A stretch of DNA of 64,000 nucleotides from an uncultured Alphaproteobacteria bacterium (GCA_944390765.1 CALXQM010000020.1:19353-83352); one strand, 5' to 3'; counted from the first letter of the stretch, positions 1 through 8,676 are shown. Notes: generated by a model from the letters alone, not told the origin. Program-made: numbers and translations.

Positions 1-1
1 G

Positions 2-907
2 TTGGCGGAAGAAATAGGTTTCCCTGTCTTAATTAAAGCTGCTGGAGGTGGCGGTGGAAGAGGCATGAAGATAGCGAGATCAAAGGATGATTTCATTACA
101 TCATATGAAATGGCGCGTCATGAAGCTAATATTTCTTTCGGTAATGATAGGGTATATTTAGAAAAATATTTAGAAAATCCTCGTCATATAGAATTTCAGA
201 TAATTGCAGATAAATATGGTAATGCAGTGCATCTTGGTGAACGAGATTGTTCTATGCAAAGACGAAATCAAAAAATTTGGGAAGAAGCTCCAAGTACTGT
301 ATTAGATTCCAAATTTAGAGATGAATTTGGAAACAAAATTACTAAAGCTATTTCTGCAATCGGATATATTGGTGTTGGAACGTTAGAATTTTTGTATGAA
401 AAAGGACAATTGTATTTTATCGAGATGAATACAAGAATACAAGTTGAACATCCGATTACTGAAATGATTACAGGTATAGATATTGTTCGTGAGCAGATCT
501 TAATTGCAGGCGGAGAAAAATTATCATTCAAGCAAAATGATATTAAATTTCACGGACATGCAATAGAATGTCGTATAAATGCGGAAAATCCGGATACATA
601 TATGCCTTCAGCGGGAGTGATAAAAAATTATCACTGCCCTGGTGGCCCAGGAGTTCGTGTTGATAGTGCGTTATATGAAGGTTGTAAAATTCCACCTTAT
701 TACGATAGTTTAATTGCAAAATTGATTATTCATGGTTATAACAGACAACATTGTTTAGCTAGACTTCGTAGGGCGCTTGGAGAATATGTTATTAGTGGTG
801 TTGATACACTAATACCTTTACATTTGAAATTAGCTAACAATCAAAATATAATTAATGCTGATTTTAATATTCATTTTTTAGAAAAATTATCAGAAAAAAC
901 AGATTAA
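2..907 (+). CDS. accC: Acetyl-CoA carboxylase biotin carboxylase subunit, 3' part (5' end outside window)
   Basis: This is the C-terminal two thirds of biotin carboxylase, which uses ATP and bicarbonate to carboxylate biotin on the carrier protein AccB in the first step of fatty acid synthesis. The reading frame is open at the window edge, so the first codon here is internal. Visible family motifs are the glycine-rich ATP-grasp loop (GGGGGRGM), MEKYLENPRH-like text, ERDCSMQRR, and the catalytic FIEMNTRIQVEHP segment with the metal-binding Glu and Asn. The end matches the usual AccC C-terminus. accB probably lies just upstream. radA follows after a gap with its own promoter. Confidence 0.97.
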   Translation: MAEEIGFPVLIKAAGGGGGRGMKIARSKDDFITSYEMARHEANISFGNDRVYLEKYLENPRHIEFQIIADKYGNAVHLGERDCSMQRRNQKIWEEAPSTVLDSKFRDEFGNKITKAISAIGYIGVGTLEFLYEKGQLYFIEMNTRIQVEHPITEMITGIDIVREQILIAGGEKLSFKQNDIKFHGHAIECRINAENPDTYMPSAGVIKNYHCPGGPGVRVDSALYEGCKIPPYYDSLIAKLIIHGYNRQHCLARLRRALGEYVISGVDTLIPLHLKLANNQNIINADFNIHFLEKLSEKTD

Positions 908-932
908 AATTAAATAATAGAAAAACAATATT

Positions 933-961
933 TTGTTACAGTTAATATACTGTGTTATAAT
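933..961 (+). promoter_or_regulatory. Sigma-70 type promoter for radA
   Basis: TTGTTA at 933-938 and TATAAT at 956-961 are separated by 17 bases, close to the consensus. It sits in the gap between accC and radA, about 30 bases before the radA start, so it likely drives radA-cvpA. Confidence 0.7.
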
Positions 962-989
962 ATGTCTTTAGATTTTAAATATAATTATT

Positions 990-2348
990 ATGGCCAAAAG
1001 TGAAAAGATTTTTTACTGTAGTGAATGCGGTGCTAGATATCCTAAATGGTTAGGAAGATGTGAGGATTGCGGTCAATGGAATACTGTAATTGAAGATATA
1101 CGTTTAACAAAAAAAAATATTTTGGGAAATGGAAATATAAAATTTCAAGAAATTTCAGAAAAATACAATAAAATTAATCGCATTTATAGTGGATTAAATG
1201 AATTTGATCGTGTTTTAGGAGGTGGGGCAGTTCCAGGTTCTGTAATTCTAATTGGAGGAGAACCTGGTATAGGTAAATCTACTATTTTATTGCAGATTTT
1301 ATCTGCTCTATCTGATGAGTATAATTGTGTATATATATCTGGTGAAGAATCCTCAGAACAAATTTGCTTAAGAGCTGAACGTCTAGGATTGTCACAATCT
1401 AATATTAGATTAGCTTGTGAAACTAACGTAGAATCTATTATTCATTCATTAGATAATAATATAGATTTTCTAGTTATTGATTCTATTCAAACTCTATGCA
1501 GTACTAATATAGATTCTATACCAGGGACACTTAATCAGTTGCGAACCTGTACTTTCTCATTAATAAATTTTGCAAAAACAACTAATACTACTATCTTTTT
1601 AGTCGGTCATGTTACGAAAGAAGGTGTTATTGCAGGACCTAAAGTTTTAGAACATATGGTAGATACAGTATTATATTTTGAAGGTGAAAGAGGTAATTCT
1701 TATCGTATTCTACGAACAGTTAAAAATCGTTATGGCTCATGTGATGAATTAGGTGTGTTTGAAATGAGTTCAAATGGACTTATTAGCGTAACAAATCCTT
1801 CTATTTTATTTCTTACACAACGTTCTGAAAATATTCCTGGGACTATAACATTTTCAGGAATAGAAGGTTCACGTCCAATTTTAGTTGAAGTACAGGCTCT
1901 AGTATCAAAAAGTTACTTTTCATCTCCTCGTCGTACAGTTGTTGGCTGGGATATTAATAGATTATTTATGATATTAGCTGTTTTAGAATCTAAGTGTAAA
2001 ATATCTTTTTCAGATAGAGATGTTTATCTTAGCATTGTAGGAGGGTTAAAAATATCTGAACCAGCTTGTGACTTAGCTGTAGTTATCAGTTTACTATCTG
2101 CTAGAAAAAATCTTGCTATTAATAATAATACATGTGCTATGGGAGAAATTGGATTGACTGGAGAAGTACGTCCTATATCAAAGTGTTTAGAAAGAATTAA
2201 AGAAGCGGTTAAATTTGGTTTTAAGAGTATTATTATTCCAAAAACAGATAACTTGGATATTAATGAATTTTCTGATATCAATTTAATAAAAGTAAGTACT
2301 CTTTTTGATTTAATAAATTTTTTGGGAGAGAATGGAAAGCGTGAATAA
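990..2348 (+). CDS. radA: DNA repair protein RadA
   Basis: RadA is a RecA-like ATPase that promotes branch migration during recombinational repair. The 452-residue length is normal. An N-terminal four-cysteine zinc finger (C10, C13, C24, C27) is followed by the ATPase core with Walker A GEPGIGKS near residues 90-97. The RadA-specific KNRYGS motif is at 245-250, and the C-terminal part is a Lon-like domain. No clear Shine-Dalgarno precedes the ATG at 990. The 3' end overlaps the start of the cvpA-like gene by 17 bases, so the two are probably co-transcribed. Confidence 0.97.
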   Translation: MAKSEKIFYCSECGARYPKWLGRCEDCGQWNTVIEDIRLTKKNILGNGNIKFQEISEKYNKINRIYSGLNEFDRVLGGGAVPGSVILIGGEPGIGKSTILLQILSALSDEYNCVYISGEESSEQICLRAERLGLSQSNIRLACETNVESIIHSLDNNIDFLVIDSIQTLCSTNIDSIPGTLNQLRTCTFSLINFAKTTNTTIFLVGHVTKEGVIAGPKVLEHMVDTVLYFEGERGNSYRILRTVKNRYGSCDELGVFEMSSNGLISVTNPSILFLTQRSENIPGTITFSGIEGSRPILVEVQALVSKSYFSSPRRTVVGWDINRLFMILAVLESKCKISFSDRDVYLSIVGGLKISEPACDLAVVISLLSARKNLAINNNTCAMGEIGLTGEVRPISKCLERIKEAVKFGFKSIIIPKTDNLDINEFSDINLIKVSTLFDLINFLGENGKRE

Positions 2349-3195
2349 TAGTGAATTTTTTAATTCATTAGATTATATATATATCCTTATAACTTTTATT
2401 TCTTGTTTATTTGGATTTTTAAAAGGATTTACAAAAGATTTCTTTAGCACATGCGCATGGATAGGAAGTGGTTTTATTTCTGCGTTTATATCACCGTTTT
2501 TAGTAGATACGTTCAAAGAAAATTTAACAAAAAATATATTATTAGCAAAAATAATCGCTATAACTGCATCATATTTAGTAGTACTTATTACATTATTATT
2601 GTTAATAAATACCCTTTCAATTAAGATTAAAAATACTTCCCTTTCAGGTGTTGACAGAGCGTTGGGGTGTTTATTTGGCTTTGTTCGTGGATTTTTAATC
2701 ATATTAACTATGGCTATGATATATGTTTTTTTTAATATGCCATGTAACAAATATGAATTTATAAATAATTCAAAAATTACACCTCATCTGATAAGTATAG
2801 CAAATTGGATTACACCTAAAATTATGAATTATTCTCCTATTTTAAATGAAATAAAGCCCAAATATCCATCATCTTATGAAAATAATAAAAAACGTCATTT
2901 ATCTGAACAACTTCGTAGTAATAAAATTATAAAAGAAAAATTATATGATGAAGATGATTCATATACAAATAAAGTAAAAACGTATATTGACAATATATTC
3001 TCAAGATACTTGAACCGTGATGAAAATAAAGACTATATAGAAAATCGTAAAAAATTAATAAGAAAAAAAGCGCGTGATAAAAATATTGAATTTGGAGCAA
3101 TGTCTTTAATGCGAGCAAAGGCGGAACGTAAAGCTCAAAAAAAGGCCAAAAAACTACAAAAAGATATCTTAAAACAACTTGACAATAAACGCTGA
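2332..3195 (+). CDS. cvpA: CvpA family membrane protein with long charged C-terminal extension
   Basis: The first 150 residues contain four hydrophobic segments and the CvpA-type pattern (GFLKGFTKDFF near the start, GVDRALGCLFGFVRGF later). CvpA proteins are inner-membrane proteins linked to colicin V export and to stress and envelope functions; the molecular role is not settled. The remaining 130 residues are highly charged and lysine-rich, longer than typical CvpA tails. The ATG at 2332 has GGGAG just upstream. A GTG nine bases later at 2341 is an alternative start. It overlaps radA, which supports translational coupling. Confidence 0.8.
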   Translation: MESVNNSEFFNSLDYIYILITFISCLFGFLKGFTKDFFSTCAWIGSGFISAFISPFLVDTFKENLTKNILLAKIIAITASYLVVLITLLLLINTLSIKIKNTSLSGVDRALGCLFGFVRGFLIILTMAMIYVFFNMPCNKYEFINNSKITPHLISIANWITPKIMNYSPILNEIKPKYPSSYENNKKRHLSEQLRSNKIIKEKLYDEDDSYTNKVKTYIDNIFSRYLNRDENKDYIENRKKLIRKKARDKNIEFGAMSLMRAKAERKAQKKAKKLQKDILKQLDNKR

Positions 3196-3206
3196 AAATG
3201 TATGCT
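3179..3206 (+). promoter_or_regulatory. Likely promoter of the tRNA-Ser pair
   Basis: A perfect TTGACA at 3179-3184, inside the last codons of the cvpA-like gene, is followed 16 bases later by TATGCT at 3201-3206. This places transcription start a few bases before the first tRNA. Confidence 0.5.
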
Positions 3207-3221
3207 TATAAAGTATCTGCT

Positions 3222-3315
3222 GGAGAGATGGCCGAGAGGCTGAAGGCAACGGTTTGCTAAACCGTCATACGTTTGTAAAAGCGTATCGAGGGTTCGAATC
3301 CCTCTCTCTCCGCCA
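3222..3315 (+). tRNA. tRNA-Ser (anticodon GCT)
   Basis: The acceptor stem GGAGAGA pairs with TCTCTCC at 3305-3311, followed by discriminator G and an encoded CCA. The anticodon stem ACGGT/ACCGT encloses loop TTGCTAA, giving anticodon GCT for AGC/AGU serine codons. A long variable arm is present, as expected for tRNA-Ser, and the T-arm GGTTCGAATCC is canonical. Confidence 0.96.
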
Positions 3316-3323
3316 TAGATTTA

Positions 3324-3413
3324 GGAGAGGTGGCCGAGTGGTTTAAGGCGCACCCCTGGAAAGGGTGTATATGGGGAACTGTATCGAGAGTTCGAATCTC
3401 TCCCTCTCCGCCA
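3324..3413 (+). tRNA. tRNA-Ser (anticodon GGA)
   Basis: The acceptor stem GGAGAGG pairs with CCTCTCC at 3403-3409, with discriminator G and encoded CCA. The anticodon stem CACCC/GGGTG encloses CTGGAAA, giving anticodon GGA for UCC/UCU serine codons. It has a long variable arm. It lies only 8 bases behind the first tRNA-Ser, and the accessory island begins immediately after its CCA end, so it is a candidate integration site. Confidence 0.96.
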
Positions 3414-3929
3414 TGGAAAAACGCTTGTATTACAAGGTGTTAGCGATAATCTCTGGAATGGAGAATTCTGGCGTGTTCTCCTATGATTTCCTGCAAAAAA
3501 GTCACATGCGCGACCATATCCTCCATATGCGAAGTTCGTATCCTCCATTTTTCGTCTCCAATCTCCAAAAATCGGGACATGGAGAATTTGCCAATACCAC
3601 ACGGATATCTTCTCGCACTGCAGTGTTTGTGCTCTGTCAAATAATTTTTCTGAAAAAAAGTTTAGAGAAAACCATACCGGTCGCAAGTGGGATACGAACT
3701 TTTGAGACTAACGCGCTGATATTACAAGCAATTTCCACATTTTCGTCGATTTTGTGCATGTCGTGGCACATTTACTATAATGAATTGATAAATAAGGAGA
3801 TGAGTACAACGTATCGCCATTCCGAATGCCTAACGAAGTTTTGCAGAGTACGTGTTTTTTTGAATCAGTTAATAGTTTGTTAATCTTTATGGCTTACAAT
3901 TAATGAGCAAAGAAAAACACGGGAACTAT
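3414..3929 (+). other. Non-coding or decayed stretch at island start, less AT-rich than its surroundings
   Basis: No convincing intact gene is seen. About 3420-3720 is visibly less AT-rich than the rest of the window. Both strands have open frames: a plus frame running out of the tRNA and a 66-codon minus frame at 3440-3640. Neither resembles a known family, and the longest minus frame over the tRNAs is a typical antisense-tRNA artefact. Around 3731-3763 the minus strand carries a short WKLL-containing stretch related to the recombinase fossil at 6099-6239. The 107-bp repeat follows. Confidence 0.4.
3731..3837 (+). repeat. 107-bp repeat, copy 1, upstream of first M91 peptidase gene
   Basis: This stretch aligns without gaps to 6218-6324 (constant offset of 2487). 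It contains TGTGC...GCACA at 3753-3770, an imperfect palindrome, and TTGTGC (3752-3757) 18 bases before TATAAT (3776-3781), a plausible promoter. Its left part is also a remnant of the minus-strand recombinase tail. Each copy sits about 100 bases ahead of a paralogous secreted peptidase gene, so the unit was duplicated with its flank. Confidence 0.65.
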
Positions 3930-5462
3930 ATGAGATATATACTGAAAGTATTGCTAATATCGATCGTTGGGTTGTTTTTAGATAATAATACTGAAGCAAC
4001 AACGCAAGTTCAACAGCCAGGTCTGCCAAAAACGGTATTTGATTTACCTCCTGATACGCCGGGACTAATGAATGACAAACAGAATAAAACGATATGCGGA
4101 CAACAAAAAGCATGTGTTCACGTTATTATTCCTCAAACGGAAGCATACAAAGCTTATACAGATAATAGATTAAAGCCGTTAAATTCAAAAGAAAGGGCAG
4201 AACATGCTTGTTCTGCAGATGGTAACATCTATTTTCCTGCCGATGGAACTCAACCAACAGCTAAAGAAGTAGCAGAATACTCTTGTGCAAATATTGACAA
4301 TAGAGCAGATTCTCCGATTACAAAATGGTATATGCAAGTGTTTGGAGTGATTGATAAAAATGGACGAAATTCTACTAACGATAATGATTATATAAAAGCT
4401 GGGTATAATCATAAAAGTGAGGACATTGTCCCTATTTTTACATTTCCAGATGATAATCATTGTGAAAGTTTTATAAAGATTTTCAAAATGGTAGCCAAAA
4501 CTTCGCTTGGGAGATCACTCCTCTATAGAATTATTATAGAAATAAGACGACGTAATGCTAATAATTTTGGGTGTTATCAATCTTCAAAGCAACGACAGTT
4601 CTTTCGTACGCTATCTGTGAAAAGTACAAATCGTTTCTATTTTTCAGGAGGTTCAATAAAGTATTATATACATATCCCATGTAAATTTGAAATTGTAAAG
4701 GATGGGTACATTATTTTAACTAATCCTCAAAACTTAGACATGGACACTGAGCTCAGTATTATTTTATTTCATGAAATGTTGCATTGGTTTCATGATTTAT
4801 CGGATGAAGATTATCACGAAAAAACTGAAGGTCTTAGCTTATGTCATGATTTCGAACATAAAAACAATAATGAATTATATAATTATTACTATGGACATTC
4901 TAGAGACAGTGGTGTATCAATTAAAAATTCTCTACGCGGGTGGTCATGTCAAGGAAACTCGGCGAAAATTAATACGGAAGAATGGCGAACAATTGCTGGT
5001 ATTAATGGGGAATTATCCGAAAATGCCTTTAGAGTTTCATTAGGCGTTCCATTAAGAATATTTCATGAAGGGGCTCATTCTGTAGATGAAGAAATTACAA
5101 CAAATCGGTGTAAATTTATCAAAAAAGAAAGTCTTATAGACTCTCGATATAAAATCAATAAGGAAGAAAATAATAATATTGATGAATATGATGTTTGTTG
5201 TAAATGTTTAAGATGTTGTTTACCCTATATATCATCACAACATGACAATACAAGAGAAATATCAACAGGTTTTATATGTCTAGGGAAAGAGAACACCACA
5301 ACTGTTAACAAAATGCAGGAACAAGCATTGCAATGTTGTCATAATTATGATATTAATAATATTCAAGTTAATATGGTTGATATAGGGATTTCTGAAACAG
5401 ACTTTGATGGTAATGAAAAACAGAAAGGATTTGGGGATGCGTTTTTTTATAAGTCAAACTAG
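3930..5462 (+). CDS. Secreted NleD-like (M91 family) zinc metallopeptidase
   Basis: This 510-residue protein has a signal peptide (RYILKVLLISIVGLFL) and a zincin motif HEMLH at residues 281-285. It is followed by the M91 (NleD) signature: EEWRTIAG near 350, then LSENAFR and GVPLR. The family includes NleD, a type III effector of enteropathogenic E. coli that cleaves host JNK/p38 kinases; other members are uncharacterised. A cysteine-rich tail follows the catalytic part. I start at ATG 3930 because the paralogue at 6425 begins there too and GGGA lies upstream. An ATG at 3903 would put nine extra residues before the signal peptide. A host-directed role is inference. Confidence 0.75.
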   Translation: MRYILKVLLISIVGLFLDNNTEATTQVQQPGLPKTVFDLPPDTPGLMNDKQNKTICGQQKACVHVIIPQTEAYKAYTDNRLKPLNSKERAEHACSADGNIYFPADGTQPTAKEVAEYSCANIDNRADSPITKWYMQVFGVIDKNGRNSTNDNDYIKAGYNHKSEDIVPIFTFPDDNHCESFIKIFKMVAKTSLGRSLLYRIIIEIRRRNANNFGCYQSSKQRQFFRTLSVKSTNRFYFSGGSIKYYIHIPCKFEIVKDGYIILTNPQNLDMDTELSIILFHEMLHWFHDLSDEDYHEKTEGLSLCHDFEHKNNNELYNYYYGHSRDSGVSIKNSLRGWSCQGNSAKINTEEWRTIAGINGELSENAFRVSLGVPLRIFHEGAHSVDEEITTNRCKFIKKESLIDSRYKINKEENNNIDEYDVCCKCLRCCLPYISSQHDNTREISTGFICLGKENTTTVNKMQEQALQCCHNYDINNIQVNMVDIGISETDFDGNEKQKGFGDAFFYKSN

Positions 5463-5466
5463 GCAT

Positions 5467-6018
5467 ATGTTTATTAGTGTAATGTTTGTATTGTCGGTTT
5501 TTTCTGCATCTGCCTGTGATTATAGAAATATAAAAGTTGAAACAGAGAGTAACCAACAACTTGACAAGATGCTGTCTCTTATAGTAAATATAAAAAAAGA
5601 ATCAACTGAACAATCGGAACTTTTTAGAAGAGTAAATACAAAAGATAATAATGCATTGATATGGAGTATATTTGCATATTGTGTAATTGATGATGATAAA
5701 ATTTCTGTTCCATTCGATATTTTATCGAGCTTGAATTACAATCAATTAAAGATAGGTATACCAAATACAAATACAAAAGAACAAGTTGTATACCTCTTGA
5801 GTATTTTCTATGCAAGTATAGCAGATAAGCCTAAAATTGGATTTATAAGAGAACGTAGCATTGCTTTCGAATATTTGGATGATTATTTTTTGTCTGTAGG
5901 TGTTTCTGAAAAAGACGGGAAAATCTTGATTTTTGAACATGACGAAGACAGCGAAAGCATTACGGTGAAACATAATGCTAAAAAAAAGCATGTAGAGAAG
6001 ATGAGTAGCCATTGTTAA
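5467..6018 (+). CDS. Small secreted protein of unknown function, downstream partner of the M91 gene
   Basis: The ATG at 5467 lies 4 bases after the stop of the M91 peptidase gene and gives a hydrophobic signal sequence (FISVMFVLSVFSASAC). This could be cleaved by signal peptidase I or, less likely, serve as a lipobox. The mature part of the 183 residues is mixed alpha/beta with no recognised motif and ends in a basic, His/Lys-rich tail. An in-frame ATG at 5404 would overlap the peptidase and bury the signal peptide, so I reject it. The tight spacing suggests an operon, possibly an accessory, immunity or chaperone-like partner; that is inference. Confidence 0.65.
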   Translation: MFISVMFVLSVFSASACDYRNIKVETESNQQLDKMLSLIVNIKKESTEQSELFRRVNTKDNNALIWSIFAYCVIDDDKISVPFDILSSLNYNQLKIGIPNTNTKEQVVYLLSIFYASIADKPKIGFIRERSIAFEYLDDYFLSVGVSEKDGKILIFEHDEDSESITVKHNAKKKHVEKMSSHC

Positions 6019-6098
6019 AGTAACATTTTTGAAGCTATTACATAAAACTCTCATTATCTCTTGATTTAAGTTTTGTTTTGAGTAGCTGGATGCCCTTT

Positions 6099-6239
6099 TT
6101 ATTCAACCACTCTCTCCACTCCTTCATTACTTATCCTCACTCTAATCCCCTGATCAGACACAGTCGCTTCATCGATCAACAATCTTGCGATTTTGTGTTG
6201 TTCAGCGGGGTAGAGGTATTTCCAGATTTTTACTGATTT
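6099..6239 (-). pseudogene. Fossil C-terminus of a large serine recombinase
   Basis: The minus strand reads IWKYLYPAEQHKIARLL, then a Val-rich strand and GIRVRISNEGVERVVE before a stop at 6099. This matches the C-terminal end of large serine recombinases (LWDELFPAEQ.RIV.LLVE...G..VR...EGL..LV). No catalytic or zinc-ribbon part remains upstream, so only the tail survives. A related shorter scrap (STKMWKLL) is present at the other repeat copy near 3731-3763. It suggests the island was brought or shuffled by a site-specific recombinase. Confidence 0.6.
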
Positions 6240-6324
6240 TGTGCATGTCGTGGTACATTTACCATAATTAATTGATATATGAGGATATTAATGTGATGTA
6301 TCGTCATTTCTAATGCCTAACGAA
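6218..6324 (+). repeat. 107-bp repeat, copy 2, upstream of second M91 peptidase gene
   Basis: This is the gap-free partner of 3731-3837. The TGTGC arm is at 6240-6244 and the facing arm is GTACA at 6253-6257. The -10 like box is CATAAT at 6263-6268 instead of TATAAT, so this copy looks weaker as a promoter. Its left edge overlaps the recombinase fossil. Confidence 0.65.
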
Positions 6325-6424
6325 AAAGCTGATTTGTCGGACAAATAAAATTATTCGTTCAAATTAATATTTTGTTAATTTTTATACGTTATAATTTTAA
6401 TCAAATAAAAAAAACAAGAAGTGT

Positions 6425-7932
6425 ATGAGATATATATTGAAAATATTACTGGTGACGATTATAGGGTTGTTTGTCGGAAACGCAGAAGCAGTCGCACCCG
6501 TATTAGATTTTGATACTATATACGGTGTTGGTACTCAAGTCCCAAGCTCGTTTCAACCGGAGTGGAATAGTGTAAATGCCAATCCTGATGCACGTGGAGT
6601 CATTCCGCCAAATGGAAATTTATATACTTTAATGTAACAGCAAATGAAGTCAATAATTTTGCTCGTACGAATATTGATAACGAAAATCAGAGAGCTCAAG
6701 GAAATTATATCGCGGGAAACGCGAACATCTATTTCCCCGCCGATGGAACTCAGCCAACAACAGAAGAAGCCGTTAAATATTCTTGTGCGAATGTTGATAA
6801 CCGAGAAAATTCTCCAATTACAAAATGGTATATGCAAGTGTTTGGAGTGATTGATAAAAATGGAGGAAATTCTACTAACGATAATGATTATATAAAAGCT
6901 GGATGGAATACAGATGCTACAGCTACACAACGAATTATATCATTCGACGCAAGTGTTGATACTACTCCGGTTAATGATCCAAATATTCCTAGTGCACAAA
7001 TTGGCAAAAGAGATTTATTTGAAAGAGAATTCAGAAAAATTGCTTCTACTTCCGTGGGAAGAGTGCTTTTGTATAGGATTTTAATTGAAATTAGAAGGCA
7101 TAATCACAATAATAGCATAGGGGAACAAGAACAAATTTTAGCAAATCTAAAACGTAGGCAAAATTTGGAACGCAATAAACAAAGAAGTATAAGTATAGTA
7201 TGGGCTAACGATTTTTCATATACCCAAGATAAAAGTGGTATTTATATAAGTAATCGATTGACAAAATTAACATGCATAGGTCATATTTCAGAAAAACAAA
7301 AAATAACTTATATTGTTCCTGTTTACGATACTATCGATATATCACTGATGCATGAGATGCTCCATTGGTGGCATGTATTAAGAAACATTAAGAGAACACA
7401 AGAGGAAAGAGATAATCGAAATCCTGAAAATGGTAGCTATAATTACCACAATATTAGTAATTATTATTTTAGTCAATATTACTGGAATGGTTTGAACTGG
7501 TTGTCTAAATGGAACGGAAATGAAGCCTCAATCTTGCCTTGGCATTTTAATGGTGAATATATTAATTTTGAGGAAATGCGAACTATATTAGGTTTCTCAT
7601 GTACTGATAGTTCAAAGCACTATTTGCAAGGGGATGATTTATCTGAAGATTTGTATAGGGTATGTGTAGGAAAGCCTTTAAGATTCGGATATGGACACCA
7701 AGGTTTTTACGAGGATAATATCGTAATATATCGCGTAATAAATACTAATTTTACCAATTATATATACTATTGTGGTTCAACAAATTTAATAAAGAGACGG
7801 AAACATGCTAGAATTCCTGGCGACAATTCTATTCCTGAAGTTGTTAATTTTAACTACGATGATAAAGATGGTATAGATGGATTAGGAAAGTTTAAATGTT
7901 TACCTAGAGAATTATGGCTTCCGGTAGAATAA
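6425..7932 (+). pseudogene. Second secreted NleD-like (M91) metallopeptidase, frameshifted
   Basis: A signal peptide (RYILKILLVTIIGLFVGNAEA) starts at ATG 6425. The first frame stops at 6637, while the homologous protein continues in the -1 frame (YFNVTANEVNNFARTNIDN onward) to 7932. The second part carries HEMLHWWH (His codon at 7351), then EEMRTILGF, LSEDLYR and GKPLRFGY, the M91 signature. A heptamer A_AAT_TTA at 6616-6622 fits the X_XXY_YYZ slippery pattern, so programmed -1 frameshifting is possible. A simple indel is the more likely explanation. All catalytic residues downstream are kept, so the damage is recent or bypassed. ATG 6832 could start a truncated catalytic protein. Confidence 0.65.
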
Positions 7933-7935
7933 AGC

Positions 7936-7963
7936 TTGTACTAAGAAATGAAAATGTTATAAT
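7936..7963 (+). promoter_or_regulatory. Promoter of the small secreted protein gene
   Basis: TTGTAC (7936-7941) and TATAAT (7958-7963) are separated by 16 bases, immediately after the stop of the peptidase gene and about 30 bases before the next start codon. Confidence 0.6.
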
Positions 7964-7992
7964 GAAACAAGACAATAGAGGAGAAAAGAAGG

Positions 7993-8352
7993 ATGTGCAT
8001 CGTAAGAATTTTGTCAGTTGCTCTGGTATTGTTGTTGTTTGATGTAAATGCAATGCATAGATCTGAGGTATATTACAATGAAGCTGAAAGTAAAATGTTT
8101 AATGAGCTTATGTCTAATTCTGAATATATGCAGTTGCAACAAGCTTATAATGATTATGTAAATAAAAAGATAGATAATATTGATGCTTTAATAGATGGAG
8201 TTAAAAAGTGTGAAAAATATAAAGATGAGATAGTATCAAGAACTGATTGGGGAAAAAATATTAGAGTTTATGATGAGGTTTGTAGTAGGATTAGGACATT
8301 AACATGGGCAATTACTGATGTTTTAGAAGAAAATGGTAAGTTGGTAGAATAA
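7993..8352 (+). CDS. Small secreted helical protein, unknown
   Basis: This 119-residue protein has an N-terminal signal peptide (CIVRILSVALVLLLFDVNA) and a charged, probably all-helical mature part. The region after residue 35 is rich in Glu, Lys, Asp and Tyr. GAGGAGAAAAGAAGG precedes the ATG, giving a strong ribosome binding site, and a good promoter lies upstream, so the gene appears intact and expressed. I do not recognise the family. Its location suggests it belongs to the same accessory secreted set as the M91 genes. Confidence 0.65.
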   Translation: MCIVRILSVALVLLLFDVNAMHRSEVYYNEAESKMFNELMSNSEYMQLQQAYNDYVNKKIDNIDALIDGVKKCEKYKDEIVSRTDWGKNIRVYDEVCSRIRTLTWAITDVLEENGKLVE

Positions 8353-8676
8353 AATATGTTATGTAGAAGTTTTGTATAAATAATATCGTAGCACTTAAGT
8401 TTGTATTCTTTTGTTAAACAAAATTTGGAAGTTGGTGCATGTTGTTCTCCAATGAGGTGTTTTTGTAGTATATACATTCTTTGGAACTCATAAGCCAACG
8501 CAGAAAAAGAAATATCATCCTCTCCTATCGTAACAATATCAATCCCACTCTAGTCTGAAATTGTGAATGGATTTCTCCAAAAAGTTCGCTCTCTATCTGA
8601 TCATTTAGTGATCTATATACCTTCGTGTGCATAATAGTAACCGGCAATATTATCCAATTATGAGGTAGCATGAATT
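8353..8676 (-). other. Decayed minus-strand coding remnant, unknown family
   Basis: No intact gene is seen. The minus strand at about 8353-8547 reads as a protein-like stretch containing ISFSALAYEFQRMY and LIGEQHAPTSKFCL. Further upstream a second frame holds ESELFGEIHSQFQT. The frames are not continuous, which suggests a frameshifted remnant of one gene. I cannot name the family. Confidence 0.3.

Noticed and set aside
3321..3686. 121-codon minus frame ending in RGRDSNSRY and GVRLKPLGHLS
   Set aside because: This is the well-known artefact of translating the antisense of tRNA-Ser genes; it overlaps the second tRNA.
3365..3883. 172-codon plus frame starting inside tRNA-Ser
   Set aside because: It begins within the tRNA and has no recognisable family or ribosome site.
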